DNA of 64,000 bases, taken from contig JAURLP010000018.1 of assembly GCA_030831165.1 (NCBI GenBank), positions 1 to 64,000 of the forward strand, read 5' to 3'. This DNA comes from Gammaproteobacteria bacterium (GTDB lineage Bacteria; Pseudomonadota; Gammaproteobacteria; Pseudomonadales; Pseudohongiellaceae). A program made the translations under genes and the position numbers. Positions 31,025-41,093 of the stretch are shown one piece after another (position 1 is the stretch's first letter; each line of letters opens with the position of its first letter). A model generated the notes under the pieces. It was not told where the DNA came from. It saw only the letters and a program-made list of their open reading frames with translations, and did no database searches.

Positions 31025-32092
31025 TCAAGATTTATCTTCTAGGACTCGATGCACAGGCCAGGCTCGAATAATTGCTTTTAGAAAGGTTGCCAGGGGAATG
31101 GCAAAAAAGACGCCCCAAAAACCCCAAATACCACCAAAAACCAATATTGCAGCGATAATCGCTAGTGGATGCAGATTCACCGTTTCTGAAAAAATTAGTG
31201 GCACCAATAAATTGCCGTCGAGCATTTGCAATACGGTATAAGCAATCATTACCTGATATAAATCGGAACTTAGCCCCCATTGAAATAAACCAGCCAGGAA
31301 CACAGGAATGGCGATGACCGTTGCGCCAACATACGGGACGATTACCGAAAACCCTGTCATGAAAGCCAAGAGTACTGGATAATTCAAATCTAGGACCCAG
31401 AAAACGAAATAGGAACTGACTGTCACAATAACAATTTCCAGCGCTTTTCCTCGGATATAATTGGCTAATTGACCATTCATCTCCTGCCAAATCTGCGCCA
31501 TTATCGGTCTTTTTTCTGGCAGCCAATTTTCTAGCCAATTCAACAACTTATCAGCATCCTTGAGCATGAAAAAAACCAAGATGGGTACCAGAATGGTATA
31601 CACCAGCAAGGTGACCAGCCGAGTAATACTGCTAACCGAATAGGAAAGAACACCCTGGCCCATCTGGCCTAGCGCATTTTGCAAACTGTTTATCCAGCCT
31701 TGTATCTGAGCCTCAGTAAATAACTCTGGATAATTTTGGGGCAATAACAGTAAAAAGGTGCGTAATTGACTCATCATGTTAGGCAGTTCATCAATAAACA
31801 GCACCAGCCTACTCCAGGTGAAAGGCAGTAGTACTAGAATGATTAAAAGCATCAAACTTAAAAATATTAAGTAGGTCAGGTAGACTGAAAAACGATAGGA
31901 CAGATTAAGTCTGACTAAAGAGTTCACCATGCCCTGTAAAATGAAACTAATTACCAAGCTCCATAACAAGGGAGCAACCACTCCCCCTAGAGTCATCATC
32001 ACCACAATACCAACTATAATTAGGATTGTGAAAATCAACGCCTCTTCTTCAGAGAAATAACGTTGATACAAATCGTTGAATATTCTCAGCAT
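31025..32092 (-). CDS. AI-2E/PerM-family membrane permease
   Basis: This 355-residue inner-membrane protein has about eight hydrophobic segments in the AI-2E transporter (PerM/YdgG/TqsA) pattern: paired N-terminal helices, a central soluble-looking region (about 85-150), and a C-terminal half with VIVPYVGATVIAIPVFLAGL, DGNLLVPLIFSETVNLHPLAII and GFWGVFFAIPLATFLKAII. Substrate is unknown for most members. It precedes dapA by about 100 bp on the same strand. Confidence 0.9.
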   Translation of the reverse strand: MLRIFNDLYQRYFSEEEALIFTILIIVGIVVMMTLGGVVAPLLWSLVISFILQGMVNSLVRLNLSYRFSVYLTYLIFLSLMLLIILVLLPFTWSRLVLFIDELPNMMSQLRTFLLLLPQNYPELFTEAQIQGWINSLQNALGQMGQGVLSYSVSSITRLVTLLVYTILVPILVFFMLKDADKLLNWLENWLPEKRPIMAQIWQEMNGQLANYIRGKALEIVIVTVSSYFVFWVLDLNYPVLLAFMTGFSVIVPYVGATVIAIPVFLAGLFQWGLSSDLYQVMIAYTVLQMLDGNLLVPLIFSETVNLHPLAIIAAILVFGGIWGFWGVFFAIPLATFLKAIIRAWPVHRVLEDKS

Positions 32093-32160
32093 TGAGAAAC
32101 CTTTAGGTTAAAAAATCAAATACTAGCTAAATAGTGGGATTGAGCCCTCTTGTAATAAAA

Positions 32161-32394
32161 CTAGCTTTTTTGTAACGTATAGTGAAATTGACCATCTAAC
32201 TGCTGCAATTCCAGTAACTTATTACCACTTTGTTCCGCAAACACTTGAAAATCCCGTTCAGACCCTGGGTCTGTGGCCAGCACCTTGATGACTTGACCAC
32301 TTTGCATATGATTTAAGGCCTGTTTAGTCTTCAGAAGAGGCAAGGGACAAACTAAACCAGACAAATCAAGCTCAACGTTAATTACTGCATTCAT
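32161..32394 (-). CDS. tusA: TusA-family sulfurtransferase
   Basis: This 77-residue SirA/TusA-fold protein begins with ELDLSGLVCPLPLLKTKQAL, in which Cys16 of the CPxP motif carries persulfide. TusA relays sulfur to tRNA thiolation (mnm5s2U, matching mnmC in this window) or molybdenum cofactor. Which paralogue it is cannot be said; Pseudomonas has a similar gene next to bepA at the same place. It is divergent from bepA. Confidence 0.92.
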   Translation of the reverse strand: MNAVINVELDLSGLVCPLPLLKTKQALNHMQSGQVIKVLATDPGSERDFQVFAEQSGNKLLELQQLDGQFHYTLQKS

Positions 32395-32494
32395 ACTAGC
32401 ATTTTAGCAAGCCATTGCTAAAAAACCGAGTTATTACATGGAATTAATAGTATTATTTGCAATCAAATCTATTAATTAATAAAAATTAACTGGA

Positions 32495-33964
32495 ATGAAC
32501 AAAATACACGTGCCAACCCTTCAAAAAGCAAAGCCCTACCTCTTGGCGGTAAGCATTTGTATTGGCGTGTTTTCAACTCAAACAGCATCCGCTCAAATTG
32601 ACAACCTTCCTGTTTTGGGGGATGCCGTATCAGGCACGATAACAACACAACAAGAGTACGAGTTTGGCCGTGAAATTATTCGTTCTATGCGTGCTCAAAC
32701 CCCCTTACTCCAAGATCCTTTAATTGAAGAGTACATTGCTAGCTTAAGTTATCACCTGGCTGCTAATAGCGAACTCAAAGATCATCGCCTTGAATTCCTC
32801 TTGATAGACAGCGATCAATTGAATGCTTTTGCTGCTCCCGGAGGTATCGTTGGTGTAAACGCCGGCTTATTTACTTATGCTGACAACGAAGGTCAATTTG
32901 CTTCAGTCATCTCTCACGAGCTGGCCCATCTAAGTCAGCGCCACTATGCACGTGGAGTTGCCCAGTCACAGTCGAATAGAATCGCATCCATTGCCACGAC
33001 GCTCGCAAGTCTCTTGATAATGGCTGCTGGCGGAGGTGAAGCAGGCCAGGCTGCAATCGCTGCATCCCAGGCTTTAATGACAGAAAATCGTTTGCAATTC
33101 AGCCGAGGGAATGAAGCAGAAGCAGACCGTGTTGGAATGCGAACGCTTTTTAAGGCAGGCTTTGACCCACAAGACATGCCGGGAATGTTTGAAAATATGA
33201 TGCAAATGCGCAGTTTTTCCAGACAGATTCCTGAATTTCTATCTTCCCACCCTTTGGATGAGAACAGGGTTGCCGACACTAGAAATCGTGCGCTTGCACT
33301 ACCCCCAGTTGAACACATTCAGAATATTGAGTTTTTGCTGATGAAACAACGGGCTTTATTACATTTTGAAAATGATTATGAAGGCTTTATAGCGAACCTT
33401 GAGCGTGACCTTCCTCAATTAAATGGCGCTGAAGCAGATGCTGCAGTGTATGGCATTGCCATTGCCCAATTACAGAGAGGAGAATTTGTTGCGGCTTCTG
33501 AAACACTCTCTGCATTATTAAGAAAAGACCCAAACCGAATTTCCTATGTTGTTCTTGAAGCAGAGATAGCAGAAGCCGCCGAAAATTATGATCTGGCTAT
33601 AGCTATTTTAGAGGATAATCTGGACATCAATCCGGACAACTACCCTTTATCTATAACTTACGCTCAGGCACTTGACGCGGCCGGCCGCTACCCAGAGGCT
33701 ATAGCAGTCTATAAAAATTTAAGCCGACAACGGCCTACAGATATTAATGTTTGGTATGAGCTTGCTGAACTGCAAGGGCTGGTTGGTGATATTTCTGGTG
33801 TACATCAGGCTCGTGCAGAATACTTCTATGGCATTGGCGAATTTGGTCGCGCATTAGAACATTTAAATCTGGCATTACGTGAAAGAAACAATCCTTTAAC
33901 GACAGCTAGAATTAATCAGCGTTTAGAAGACATTCAAGAGACCATTGATCGCTATTATCGATAA
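32495..33964 (+). CDS. bepA: periplasmic M48 metalloprotease with TPR domain, BepA-like
   Basis: This 489-residue protein has a signal peptide (cleavage after ASA, residue 33), an M48 peptidase domain with zinc motif HELAH (141-145) and a second metal Glu in NEAEADRVG, then a C-terminal TPR superhelix from about residue 280. BepA degrades stalled outer-membrane proteins such as LptD at the BAM complex. It lies near bamC and beside tusA and nadA. Confidence 0.94.
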   Translation: MNKIHVPTLQKAKPYLLAVSICIGVFSTQTASAQIDNLPVLGDAVSGTITTQQEYEFGREIIRSMRAQTPLLQDPLIEEYIASLSYHLAANSELKDHRLEFLLIDSDQLNAFAAPGGIVGVNAGLFTYADNEGQFASVISHELAHLSQRHYARGVAQSQSNRIASIATTLASLLIMAAGGGEAGQAAIAASQALMTENRLQFSRGNEAEADRVGMRTLFKAGFDPQDMPGMFENMMQMRSFSRQIPEFLSSHPLDENRVADTRNRALALPPVEHIQNIEFLLMKQRALLHFENDYEGFIANLERDLPQLNGAEADAAVYGIAIAQLQRGEFVAASETLSALLRKDPNRISYVVLEAEIAEAAENYDLAIAILEDNLDINPDNYPLSITYAQALDAAGRYPEAIAVYKNLSRQRPTDINVWYELAELQGLVGDISGVHQARAEYFYGIGEFGRALEHLNLALRERNNPLTTARINQRLEDIQETIDRYYR

Positions 33965-33999
33965 AAAATGGATTTGAAAAAGTCCCTGTTAACTCTTTT

Positions 34000-35076
34000 C
34001 TAGTTATTTTTTTTGAAATCTAGCATTCTTTGCAATGGCACCATTGCCTGTTTCCCCAGCTCAACTTCAACATGAATTTCATTCGTTCCATGCAATAGGG
34101 ATTCATACAAATTTTGCAGGGTATTCATGCCCATCCAGGGGCAATGGGAACAACTACGGCAGGTCGCACCATCACCAGAAGTTGGCGCCATAATAAATTC
34201 TTTTTCTGGCGCCGCCAGTTGCAGTTTATAAAAAATCCCAGCATCAGTGGCAACAATAAACTTTTTTTCAGGTCGATTAACTGCTGCGTTAATGATTTGA
34301 CTGGTAGAGCCCACCGCATCAGCAACATCCAATATTGCTAAAGGGGACTCTGGATGAGCCAGAATAGCAGCCTCTGGATAAAGATGTTTCATATCTTCCA
34401 GAGCTTTCAATTTGAACTCCTCATGTACGATACAGGCTCCATCCCAAAGTAGAATATCATCATCTTCAGCGCCTAGTTTGTTTTGAATATATCGACCTAG
34501 ATGCTTATCAGGCGCCCAGATAATTTTTTCGCCCTGGTCAAGTAAATGCTCGACAACATCTACGGCAATAGCTGAAGTCACCACCCAATCGGCACGTGCT
34601 TTTACTTCTGCCGATGTATTCGCATAGACAACAACCTTATGCTTTGGATGCTGATCACAAAATGCTGAAAAGGTTTCGATAGGGCAACCAATATCCAGTG
34701 AACAAGTGGCTTCCAGTGTAGGCATGAGAATCGTTTTATCCGGACTTAAAATCTTGGCCGTTTCACCCATGAATTTGACCCCGCATACCATCAGAGTGCT
34801 TGCAGGAGAATTACTGCCAAAACGGGCCATTTCCAGAGAGTCTGCCACACAACCCAAAGTTTTATCGGCCAGGGCCTGCAACAAGGGATCTGTGTAGTAG
34901 TGAGCGACCAAAGCGGCATTTTTTTCAGCTAATAATGCAATAATTTTGCTTTCGTAATCTGCATTTTCTTGCTCGGAAAGCGGAAGATTTTCAGGAATCT
35001 TATCAAGGTACTGGCGAACAAATACCTTATCAGCGATAAGCTCAAGGTCTGAACTTTGATTTTCACCCTTGTTCAT
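34000..35076 (-). CDS. nadA: quinolinate synthase A
   Basis: This 358-residue 4Fe-4S enzyme makes quinolinate from iminoaspartate and dihydroxyacetone phosphate for NAD synthesis. Three repeated Rossmann-like domains are visible: [35 protein letters not shown] and [11 protein letters not shown]. Cluster cysteines occur in [27 protein letters not shown] and [12 protein letters not shown]. It converges on bepA with 35 bp between stops. Confidence 0.96.
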   Translation of the reverse strand: MNKGENQSSDLELIADKVFVRQYLDKIPENLPLSEQENADYESKIIALLAEKNAALVAHYYTDPLLQALADKTLGCVADSLEMARFGSNSPASTLMVCGVKFMGETAKILSPDKTILMPTLEATCSLDIGCPIETFSAFCDQHPKHKVVVYANTSAEVKARADWVVTSAIAVDVVEHLLDQGEKIIWAPDKHLGRYIQNKLGAEDDDILLWDGACIVHEEFKLKALEDMKHLYPEAAILAHPESPLAILDVADAVGSTSQIINAAVNRPEKKFIVATDAGIFYKLQLAAPEKEFIMAPTSGDGATCRSCSHCPWMGMNTLQNLYESLLHGTNEIHVEVELGKQAMVPLQRMLDFKKNN

Positions 35077-35156
35077 AGTTTTTGGTATCAGTCGTATTGA
35101 TAAAGTCTTCTAGAATGATAAAGACAAAAAAGGTAAAGGTACAAACGAAAAGTTAA

Positions 35157-35199
35157 AAAGATAAGAAAGAAAGGGGCTATAGCCTTGCTATAAGCCCCT
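35157..35199 (-). terminator. intrinsic terminator of tRNA-Lys
   Basis: On the minus strand GGGGCTTATAGC-AAG-GCTATAGCCCC (35173-35198, one bulged base) forms a strong stem followed by a T/C-rich run (TTTCTTTCTTATC). It starts 7 nt after the tRNA-Lys 3' end. Confidence 0.8.
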
Positions 35200-35205
35200 C
35201 GAAAA

Positions 35206-35281
35206 TGGTGGGACGTGTGCGACTCGAACGCACGACCAATTGGTTAAAAGCCAACTGCTCTACCGACTGAGCTAACGTCCC
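35206..35281 (-). tRNA. tRNA-Lys (anticodon TTT)
   Basis: A 76-nt cloverleaf on the minus strand starts GGGACGTTAGCTCAG and ends ACGTCCCACCA with encoded CCA. The anticodon arm TTGGC/ACCAA region holds TTT. It lies downstream of queC with its own promoter and terminator, the same neighbour as in Pseudomonas. Confidence 0.96.
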
Positions 35282-35297
35282 CTCTAGAAAGGCGCAC

Positions 35298-35325
35298 ATA
35301 CTACTGTTTTCGGAGAAAAATACAA
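35298..35325 (-). promoter_or_regulatory. predicted promoter of tRNA-Lys
   Basis: TTGTAT (35320-35325), 16 nt, then TAGTAT (35298-35303) on the minus strand, followed by a GC-rich discriminator GTGCGCC, place initiation about 10 nt before the tRNA 5' end. Confidence 0.5.
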
Positions 35326-35346
35326 GTTTTTGTCCCAATTTTAGGC

Positions 35347-36039
35347 CTAACTTTGCTGGTAAATTGTTGGATCGCTTACCTTTGCATCAAAGAAGCCCTT
35401 GATTCGAAGACGACAACTATCGCAACGACCACAGGCTTTACCTTCAAGGTCTGCCTGGTAACATGAAATTGTTTGACTATAGTCCACCCCCAAAGCCATG
35501 CCCTGTTGAATTATTTCAGCTTTACTTAAATGAATTAAAGGAGTTTCTATTCCGATTTCTTGGCCTTCTGTACCCGCTTTAGTGGCTAACTTGGCCATTT
35601 TCTGAAAAGCTTCAATAAAATCGGGCCTGCAATCCGGATAACCGGAGTAATCCAGTGCATTTACGCCGATAAAAATAGATGACGCTTGCAATACTTCGGC
35701 CCATCCGAGTGCATAAGACAGGAAAATTGTATTACGCGCTGGAACATAGGTTATAGGGACACCATCTGATTCAACTTCAGGGACAGCTATATCCATATCT
35801 GTCAGTGCCGAGCCGCCTATACCTGACATATCAATACGAATAATCTTGTGATCTGAGGCCTGCATGCCAAGTGCCAATTTAGCCGCCGCATGTAATTCAC
35901 TTTTATGACGTTGGCCATAATCAAAGCTCAGGGTATAACAGTCGAAACCTTGATCTCTGGCAATGGCAAGACAGGTTGCTGAATCCAGTCCTCCAGACAT
36001 CAAAACCACTGCCTTATTTTTAGACTCTGAAGCGTTCAT
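35347..36039 (-). CDS. queC: 7-cyano-7-deazaguanine synthase
   Basis: This 230-residue ATP-dependent enzyme converts carboxydeazaguanine to preQ0 in queuosine synthesis. The PP-loop is [14 protein letters not shown] (residues 12-25), and the C-terminal zinc site uses cysteines in [20 protein letters not shown] pattern and length are typical. It follows queE with a one-base gap, so the two steps are co-translated. Confidence 0.97.
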   Translation of the reverse strand: MNASESKNKAVVLMSGGLDSATCLAIARDQGFDCYTLSFDYGQRHKSELHAAAKLALGMQASDHKIIRIDMSGIGGSALTDMDIAVPEVESDGVPITYVPARNTIFLSYALGWAEVLQASSIFIGVNALDYSGYPDCRPDFIEAFQKMAKLATKAGTEGQEIGIETPLIHLSKAEIIQQGMALGVDYSQTISCYQADLEGKACGRCDSCRLRIKGFFDAKVSDPTIYQQS

Positions 36040-36040
36040 A

Positions 36041-36688
36041 CTAGTAGCCTGGTTGGTTTCCCCACAGATATTTATGAAGTTGAATTTGAAACCTGACTTT
36101 TAAACGATCCGCTAATATCCATTCAGCTAATTCTTTTGCGGACATCTGTTCGTTACTTGGAGAAAAAAGGACATCTGCTACTTTTTCATGCAAACCGTAT
36201 TCTTCAACTTTTGTTTTTGACCATTCATAATCTTTTCTATCACAGATAATAAACTTGATCTGATCATTTGAGGATAAATGCTCAATATTTGATTCCAGAT
36301 TTTTACTTAATTCTCCAGAGCCTGGGGTTTTTAAATCCATTACTTTAATAACTCTTTTATCAACATCTTCTACATTTATGGCGCCACTGGTCTCTAAGGA
36401 AACGACATAGCCTCTATCACATAAAGCAGTCAGCAATGGAAGACAAGCACGCTGTGCTAAGGGTTCGCCACCAGTTACAGTGACATAAGGTGTTGAAAAT
36501 GATTCGACTTCTTTTAATACCTGGTCTAGTTCATATATAAGACCACCAGTAAAAGCGTAGGCAGTATCACAATATTGACAACGCAATGGGCAACCAGTAA
36601 GACGGACAAACACAGTCGGTCTGCCGACTGTATTACTCTCACCTTGTAAGGAATGAAATATTTCTGTGATACGTAATGCTGTGCTCAT
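36041..36688 (-). CDS. queE: 7-carboxy-7-deazaguanine synthase (radical SAM)
   Basis: This 215-residue radical SAM enzyme ring-contracts carboxytetrahydropterin to carboxydeazaguanine. The cluster motif is [16 protein letters not shown], with Cys33, Cys37 and Cys40 in a CxxxCxxC arrangement. [20 protein letters not shown] precedes it and VTGGEPLAQ follows. It lies just upstream of queC and downstream of cpoB. Confidence 0.96.
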   Translation of the reverse strand: MSTALRITEIFHSLQGESNTVGRPTVFVRLTGCPLRCQYCDTAYAFTGGLIYELDQVLKEVESFSTPYVTVTGGEPLAQRACLPLLTALCDRGYVVSLETSGAINVEDVDKRVIKVMDLKTPGSGELSKNLESNIEHLSSNDQIKFIICDRKDYEWSKTKVEEYGLHEKVADVLFSPSNEQMSAKELAEWILADRLKVRFQIQLHKYLWGNQPGY

Positions 36689-36728
36689 TACCTTACGGCA
36701 ACCGCTTAGTTAGGAAAAATTAGGAGAT

Positions 36729-37721
36729 TTAACGATTATAGCCATCGCGCAAATATACTTCGGCCAAACGCAATGAAGCACTGCCGCTATCGGCAAAGTC
36801 TACCAGTAGTTCACGCCAAACCTGTTGCGCTCGACGTTCATTATCCATCAGGCTATAAACTATGCCTAACTTCAACTTGGAGTCAGGGGCTTTTTCATGT
36901 GTTGGGAAATTATTAATAACCTGATTAAACACATTAATTGCCTGCGAATAACGCTCTACCAGAATCAAAGCCTCACCTTGCCAATAATAGGCATTAGGAG
37001 CCAGTCGACCTTGCGGATAATCTTCTATCATTTGCTGAAATACAGAAATCGATGACTCAAACTCACCATCATTTAAAAGCAAATTTCTGGCTTCCTGATA
37101 TAGCTCTTCTTCAGTCTTGGGTTCTGCATTACTTGTTAATGGATTTGTTGATTGAGAATTCCTAGGCGGCAATGAAAAATCTCGTCCAGCTTCGGTTGGG
37201 ATAACAGAGTTTGTTGAATTGTTGGTCATCGTATTCGGATTTAGCGCATCTTGAGCAGCAGATTCCAGACTGCTTGGTTCAGTAATACTTCCAACCCCAA
37301 ACACCTGTGAAGTTGAATTGCCAATGCCATTAACACCATTACTCATACCGTTAAGGCCAACTTGCATTCGCCGATTTAATTCACTCAGACGACTATCAAC
37401 ATCCAGATAGCGGTCACGTTGCTCATTTTCCATTTGTCGAATCTGATAAGTTTGCTCTTCAACCAAGCCCCTAAGAGTCTGAACTTCTCTCTGTAACGAC
37501 TCCACCATGTTGTAGAGGGTAACAATAATTTCATTACCGTTACCTGGACCAGCATTGTTCGCTGTTGCCCCAACTGGTGTTTGAGAGGAAGAAGAATTAT
37601 TAGCACCAGCCTCTACCACCTGAACTTGTGAAAATACGGAGCTCGAAGCCAATAGATACATCAATGCAATTAGAGATGTTTTTAAAAAAGATGCTTTAAC
37701 TTGAAAAGCATATCTAGACAT
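36729..37721 (-). CDS. cpoB: Tol-Pal system protein CpoB (YbgF)
   Basis: This 330-residue periplasmic protein coordinates peptidoglycan synthesis with outer-membrane constriction. It has a signal peptide (LIALMYLLASSSVFS), a coiled-coil trimerisation segment (about residues 60-125), a long Ser/Asn/Thr-rich linker (about 125-205), and C-terminal TPRs beginning EELYQEARNLLLNDG. Met 37721 was chosen for the signal peptide; it lies only about 12 nt after the U tract of the terminator behind pal, so its expression must rely on read-through or a cryptic promoter. Confidence 0.93.
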   Translation of the reverse strand: MSRYAFQVKASFLKTSLIALMYLLASSSVFSQVQVVEAGANNSSSSQTPVGATANNAGPGNGNEIIVTLYNMVESLQREVQTLRGLVEEQTYQIRQMENEQRDRYLDVDSRLSELNRRMQVGLNGMSNGVNGIGNSTSQVFGVGSITEPSSLESAAQDALNPNTMTNNSTNSVIPTEAGRDFSLPPRNSQSTNPLTSNAEPKTEEELYQEARNLLLNDGEFESSISVFQQMIEDYPQGRLAPNAYYWQGEALILVERYSQAINVFNQVINNFPTHEKAPDSKLKLGIVYSLMDNERRAQQVWRELLVDFADSGSASLRLAEVYLRDGYNR

Positions 37722-37732
37722 ATGGTTATCCC

Positions 37733-37760
37733 AAAAAAACAAGCCGGGCGAACCCGGCTT
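37733..37760 (-). terminator. intrinsic terminator between pal and cpoB
   Basis: On the minus strand AAGCCGGG-TTCG-CCCGGCTT (37741-37760), a perfect 8-bp stem with a stable TTCG tetraloop, is followed by GTTTTTTTG. It lies about 17 nt after the pal stop and immediately before the cpoB start region. Confidence 0.88.
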
Positions 37761-37777
37761 GATAATCTTAGTTAAAC

Positions 37778-38323
37778 TTAGTGTATTTCAACCCTGCGAT
37801 TACGGGCATAAGCTGCCTCTGAAGTACCTGGATCAACAGGCTGCTCTTCACCATAACTTATAACTTCCAGTTGATTAGAAGATACACCCTGGACTTGCAG
37901 GTATCGCTCGATAGCCTGGGCACGGCGCTCGCCTAATGCAAGGTTGTATTCTCGGGTTCCACGCTCATCAGCATGGCCTTCCAAACGATAGCGTAAAGAA
38001 GAATTTTCCATCAATCGGTTTGCATGATAAACCAAGGCCTGACGCGCCTCAGCGCTTAAATCTGAACGGTCAAATTCAAAATAGAAAACAGTTGTTGCCA
38101 ATGCTTCATCTCTTTCACGGATTTGAGCTGGAGTTAGTCCTCCCATATTGTCACCCACACCACTAGCATTGCCTCCACCGGTGTTATTGCCGCTGCTCAT
38201 AGAACCATTATCCATATCGTCCATGCCAGAGTCACCCATATCGTCGGTAGATGACTGACATGCCGCTAAAACAAGCGTAAATACTGCAACCATACCCAAT
38301 TTATAAAATTTGTTATTTTGCAT
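37778..38323 (-). CDS. pal: peptidoglycan-associated lipoprotein Pal
   Basis: This 181-residue outer-membrane lipoprotein has signal and lipobox LAAC followed by Gln. A low-complexity Asp/Gly/Ser/Asn-rich linker (about residues 25-60) follows, and then the OmpA-like peptidoglycan-binding domain: VFYFEFDRSDLS, LEGHADERGTREYNLALGERRA, and a final YARNRRVEIH. It is the last gene before a strong terminator in the tolQRAB-pal operon. Pal anchors the outer membrane and interacts with TolB. Confidence 0.97.
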   Translation of the reverse strand: MQNNKFYKLGMVAVFTLVLAACQSSTDDMGDSGMDDMDNGSMSSGNNTGGGNASGVGDNMGGLTPAQIRERDEALATTVFYFEFDRSDLSAEARQALVYHANRLMENSSLRYRLEGHADERGTREYNLALGERRAQAIERYLQVQGVSSNQLEVISYGEEQPVDPGTSEAAYARNRRVEIH

Positions 38324-38453
38324 AACTTTCTCTACTCCTCTAAAATTCTTTATACCGGACTCTTAGGCAAGAGCCTTTGGTCAAGAAAACTATTAAAACC
38401 CAGCCAACCCAGAATGATACCTCAGCAACGGCTGCTAATCCAGACGACGGCCT

Positions 38454-39755
38454 CTAATCCAGAAATGGCGACCAAGCCGGTTCCCTCACGTTACCTTGCG
38501 CGGATGGTAGCCGGAACTTGACTCTGCCGTCAATGGATACTGCATTTAAAATGCCTCTATTTCCAGATTTTGAGGCATAAATCACCATGCTGGCATTTGG
38601 TGCAATACTGGGAGATTCATCTAATGCTGTCTCGGTCAAAATCCGAATGGTTCCACGTTCTAAATTGAGCACTGAAATATGAAAATCATCATTATTATCA
38701 AATCGGTGTACTATGATCATGTTATTACCATCACTGAGCATCCTTGCTCTGGCGTTATAATTGCCTTCAAAAGTTAGCCTTTCTTCCCAACGAGTCTCGA
38801 GGTTAACCTGATAAATCTGGGGCGTATTACTCCTTTCTGATGTAAAAATCAGTGAATTGCCATCAGGTGTCCAGCTAGGTTCTGTATCGATAGCAAAATG
38901 GTTAGTAATTCGCTGCACTTCACGCGTACGCAAATCCATTAGATAAATGTCAGGATTCCCGTCCTTAGACGACACCATAGCCAGCCTGTTGCCATCAGGA
39001 GAAAACACTGGCGAACTATTAATCCCGGTAAAATTCGTTAATTGCTCCCGAACACCACTACTTATATTTTGAATGAATATCTGCGAACGTCCGGTTTCAA
39101 AGGATACATAAGCTATCTGAGAACCATCTGGAGACCAGGATGGAGACATAATGGGCTCTTCGCCTTCCCATAAGATTCGGGGTCTGCCACCATCAGTATC
39201 AGACATTTCAAGTCGGTATGGAAATTGCCGAGTTTGATCTTCAGTGACGTATAAAATCTTGGTCGAAAAGGCCCCTCTTACGCCCGTGACTTCTTCAAAA
39301 ACCAGGTCACTGATTTTATGAGCGATATCCCTTAACTGCGATTCATTACCCGTAATAACTTCTCCAAACAAACGCTCTTCACGAAGCACATCAAAAAATT
39401 CATACTGAACCTGAATTAATTGACTATTTTCATTTCGGGAAATCTTGCCAACCAACAAAAAATCAGATCCTAAAAAGCGCCAATCCCGGAAATAAACTTC
39501 ATCCTGTTCGTTCGGTTGGCTCAACATGTTAGCAGGATCAATGGGGGCAAATTCTCCTGTATTTCTGAGATTATTGCTGATTACCTTATCGATATCCTCA
39601 CTCAACAATCCAAATCCTTCCCATTCAAAAGGCACAACGGCTATTGGCACAGGATTATCCACACCCTGAGTAATGACTATGTTCAACTGAGCATTTGCAA
39701 ATGAAGGGAATAATCCGCAGCACAAAAACAAAAAGCGATAAAATCTGGTTATCAA
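38454..39755 (-). CDS. tolB: Tol-Pal system protein TolB
   Basis: This 433-residue periplasmic protein has a signal peptide ([15 protein letters not shown]), an N-terminal alpha/beta domain ([11 protein letters not shown]) and a six-bladed beta-propeller with TolB repeats such as [36 protein letters not shown] and [17 protein letters not shown]. The ATG overlaps the tolA stop by 4 bp. A 130-bp gap without evident hairpin separates it from pal. Confidence 0.97.
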   Translation of the reverse strand: MITRFYRFLFLCCGLFPSFANAQLNIVITQGVDNPVPIAVVPFEWEGFGLLSEDIDKVISNNLRNTGEFAPIDPANMLSQPNEQDEVYFRDWRFLGSDFLLVGKISRNENSQLIQVQYEFFDVLREERLFGEVITGNESQLRDIAHKISDLVFEEVTGVRGAFSTKILYVTEDQTRQFPYRLEMSDTDGGRPRILWEGEEPIMSPSWSPDGSQIAYVSFETGRSQIFIQNISSGVREQLTNFTGINSSPVFSPDGNRLAMVSSKDGNPDIYLMDLRTREVQRITNHFAIDTEPSWTPDGNSLIFTSERSNTPQIYQVNLETRWEERLTFEGNYNARARMLSDGNNMIIVHRFDNNDDFHISVLNLERGTIRILTETALDESPSIAPNASMVIYASKSGNRGILNAVSIDGRVKFRLPSAQGNVREPAWSPFLD

Positions 39756-40603
39756 CGCAATAAATCCTCTGGCCTGAATGTAATGGTTAGGTTTCTGAAG
39801 CTTGTTTCAAATAATGTTGTTGACATGTCACGCAACTCTGGAAAACGTTCCGCTTTTCTAACCGCCTGTTCTACAGAACGGTCAAATGCGGCATTGCCGC
39901 TGCTCTGTACCACCTCCACTGAAATGACTTCTCCGGTTGGCACTAGTCTAATTGCCAACACAGCTGTCATACCATTTCTGGCACTTGGAGGGATATCCCA
40001 GTAACTTGCAACGGTTCTGTTGATGATAGCAACATATGTATCAACGGCGCGAGCATCAGTAGCTGCTTGCTGTGATGCTAGTGCTTGTTGTCTTGCCAGT
40101 TCAGCCTGTCTTGCTGCTTCTTGCTCTCTGGCTAATTGATTTTGCCTATCTCTTTCTCTTTGTATCCGCTCTTGTTCTTGACGATCACGTTCAAGTGCCT
40201 GTCGTTGAGCTTCTGCCTCAGCTTCCTGTTGACGCCTTTGCGCTAATTCTCTTTCTCGGCGTTGCTGTTCAAGTCTTTCAGTCTCGCGCTGGGCTTCCTG
40301 CTGCCTGGCCTCTTCTTCTCTGGCGCGCTGGGCTGCAGCATCTCTCTCACGCTGTCTTTGCGCTTCAGCGTCCCGGGCGCGTTGTAGTTCAAGTTCTTGT
40401 ATACGGCGCAGTCGTTGAGGATTTTGCTCTGTCGTGGTGGCATTGATATAGATAGGCTCATCCAAATTAACAAGCTCATTACTCATTACCGGGTTATGAA
40501 AAATAATATATAACAAAAATCCGTGTATAAGAATCGCAGCGACCACTGCTGGAGGGTAACCTTCATTTTTGAGTAACAATGCCATAGGATGTAAAGAGTG
40601 CAT
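39752..40603 (-). CDS. tolA: Tol-Pal system protein TolA
   Basis: This 283-residue energy-transducing protein has one N-terminal membrane anchor (about residues 18-36), a long Arg/Glu/Gln/Ala-rich helical periplasmic stalk (about 58-180, mostly RQxE/AQRE-type heptads), and a C-terminal TonB-like domain ([16 protein letters not shown] to the end) that contacts TolB/Pal. The stalk makes long shadow ORFs on the opposite strand. It is the third gene of tolQRAB. Confidence 0.95.
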   Translation of the reverse strand: MHSLHPMALLLKNEGYPPAVVAAILIHGFLLYIIFHNPVMSNELVNLDEPIYINATTTEQNPQRLRRIQELELQRARDAEAQRQRERDAAAQRAREEEARQQEAQRETERLEQQRRERELAQRRQQEAEAEAQRQALERDRQEQERIQRERDRQNQLAREQEAARQAELARQQALASQQAATDARAVDTYVAIINRTVASYWDIPPSARNGMTAVLAIRLVPTGEVISVEVVQSSGNAAFDRSVEQAVRKAERFPELRDMSTTLFETSFRNLTITFRPEDLLR

Positions 40604-40655
40604 TCTTTGTATACCTTCTTGGATCTATGGTTTCTTACGTTCCTGAAAAATTATT

Positions 40656-41093
40656 TTAGTTTACTGTCGGTGGCTGTGTAATCAAGCGTACGCTCGGCGC
40701 CCCGGCATCTTCCAGCGTTGCCATCAGGCTCATTACCAAGCCATAATTAACTGCCGCATCTGCTTCCAAAAAAATGGGGACGCCGGGATTTTGGTTCATG
40801 ATTCTGCTGACATTCTCGCCAATGGTATCAAGTGACACAGCTTCCGGCTCTTCAGATACTTCTCCCAGACTTATGTAATAAAGACCTGATGCATCTATTG
40901 AGACCACCAAGGTTAGTTCGTTGTTATCATCGACTATTTCCGCATCTGCCTCTGGTAAGTCGACTTTGACACCCTGCGTGATCAGTGGCGCAGTTATCAT
41001 AAATACAATCAATAGCACCAGCATCACATCAATCAATGGAACAACATTGATCTCAGCCATCAGGCGTCTGCGCTGTCTGCGTGCTTCAATCAT
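40656..41093 (-). CDS. tolR: Tol-Pal system proton-channel protein TolR
   Basis: This 145-residue ExbD/TolR-family protein has one N-terminal transmembrane segment with the proton-path Asp in [18 protein letters not shown], and a periplasmic domain containing VDLPEADAE and [22 protein letters not shown] joins it to the tolQ stop without a gap. It forms the proton channel with TolQ. Confidence 0.96.
   Translation of the reverse strand: MIEARRQRRRLMAEINVVPLIDVMLVLLIVFMITAPLITQGVKVDLPEADAEIVDDNNELTLVVSIDASGLYYISLGEVSEEPEAVSLDTIGENVSRIMNQNPGVPIFLEADAAVNYGLVMSLMATLEDAGAPSVRLITQPPTVN

Noticed and set aside
32944-33318. 124-codon minus-strand ORF inside bepA
   Set aside because: Lies fully within a clear M48 protease gene; no independent motifs.
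40200-40440. DNA tandem repeat within tolA
   Set aside because: Repetitive only at the protein level (charged heptads); the nucleotide sequence is diverged, as normal for TolA stalks.
40072-40446. 124-codon plus-strand ORF opposite tolA
   Set aside because: It is the reverse reading of the Arg/Glu/Gln-rich TolA stalk and mirrors its low complexity.
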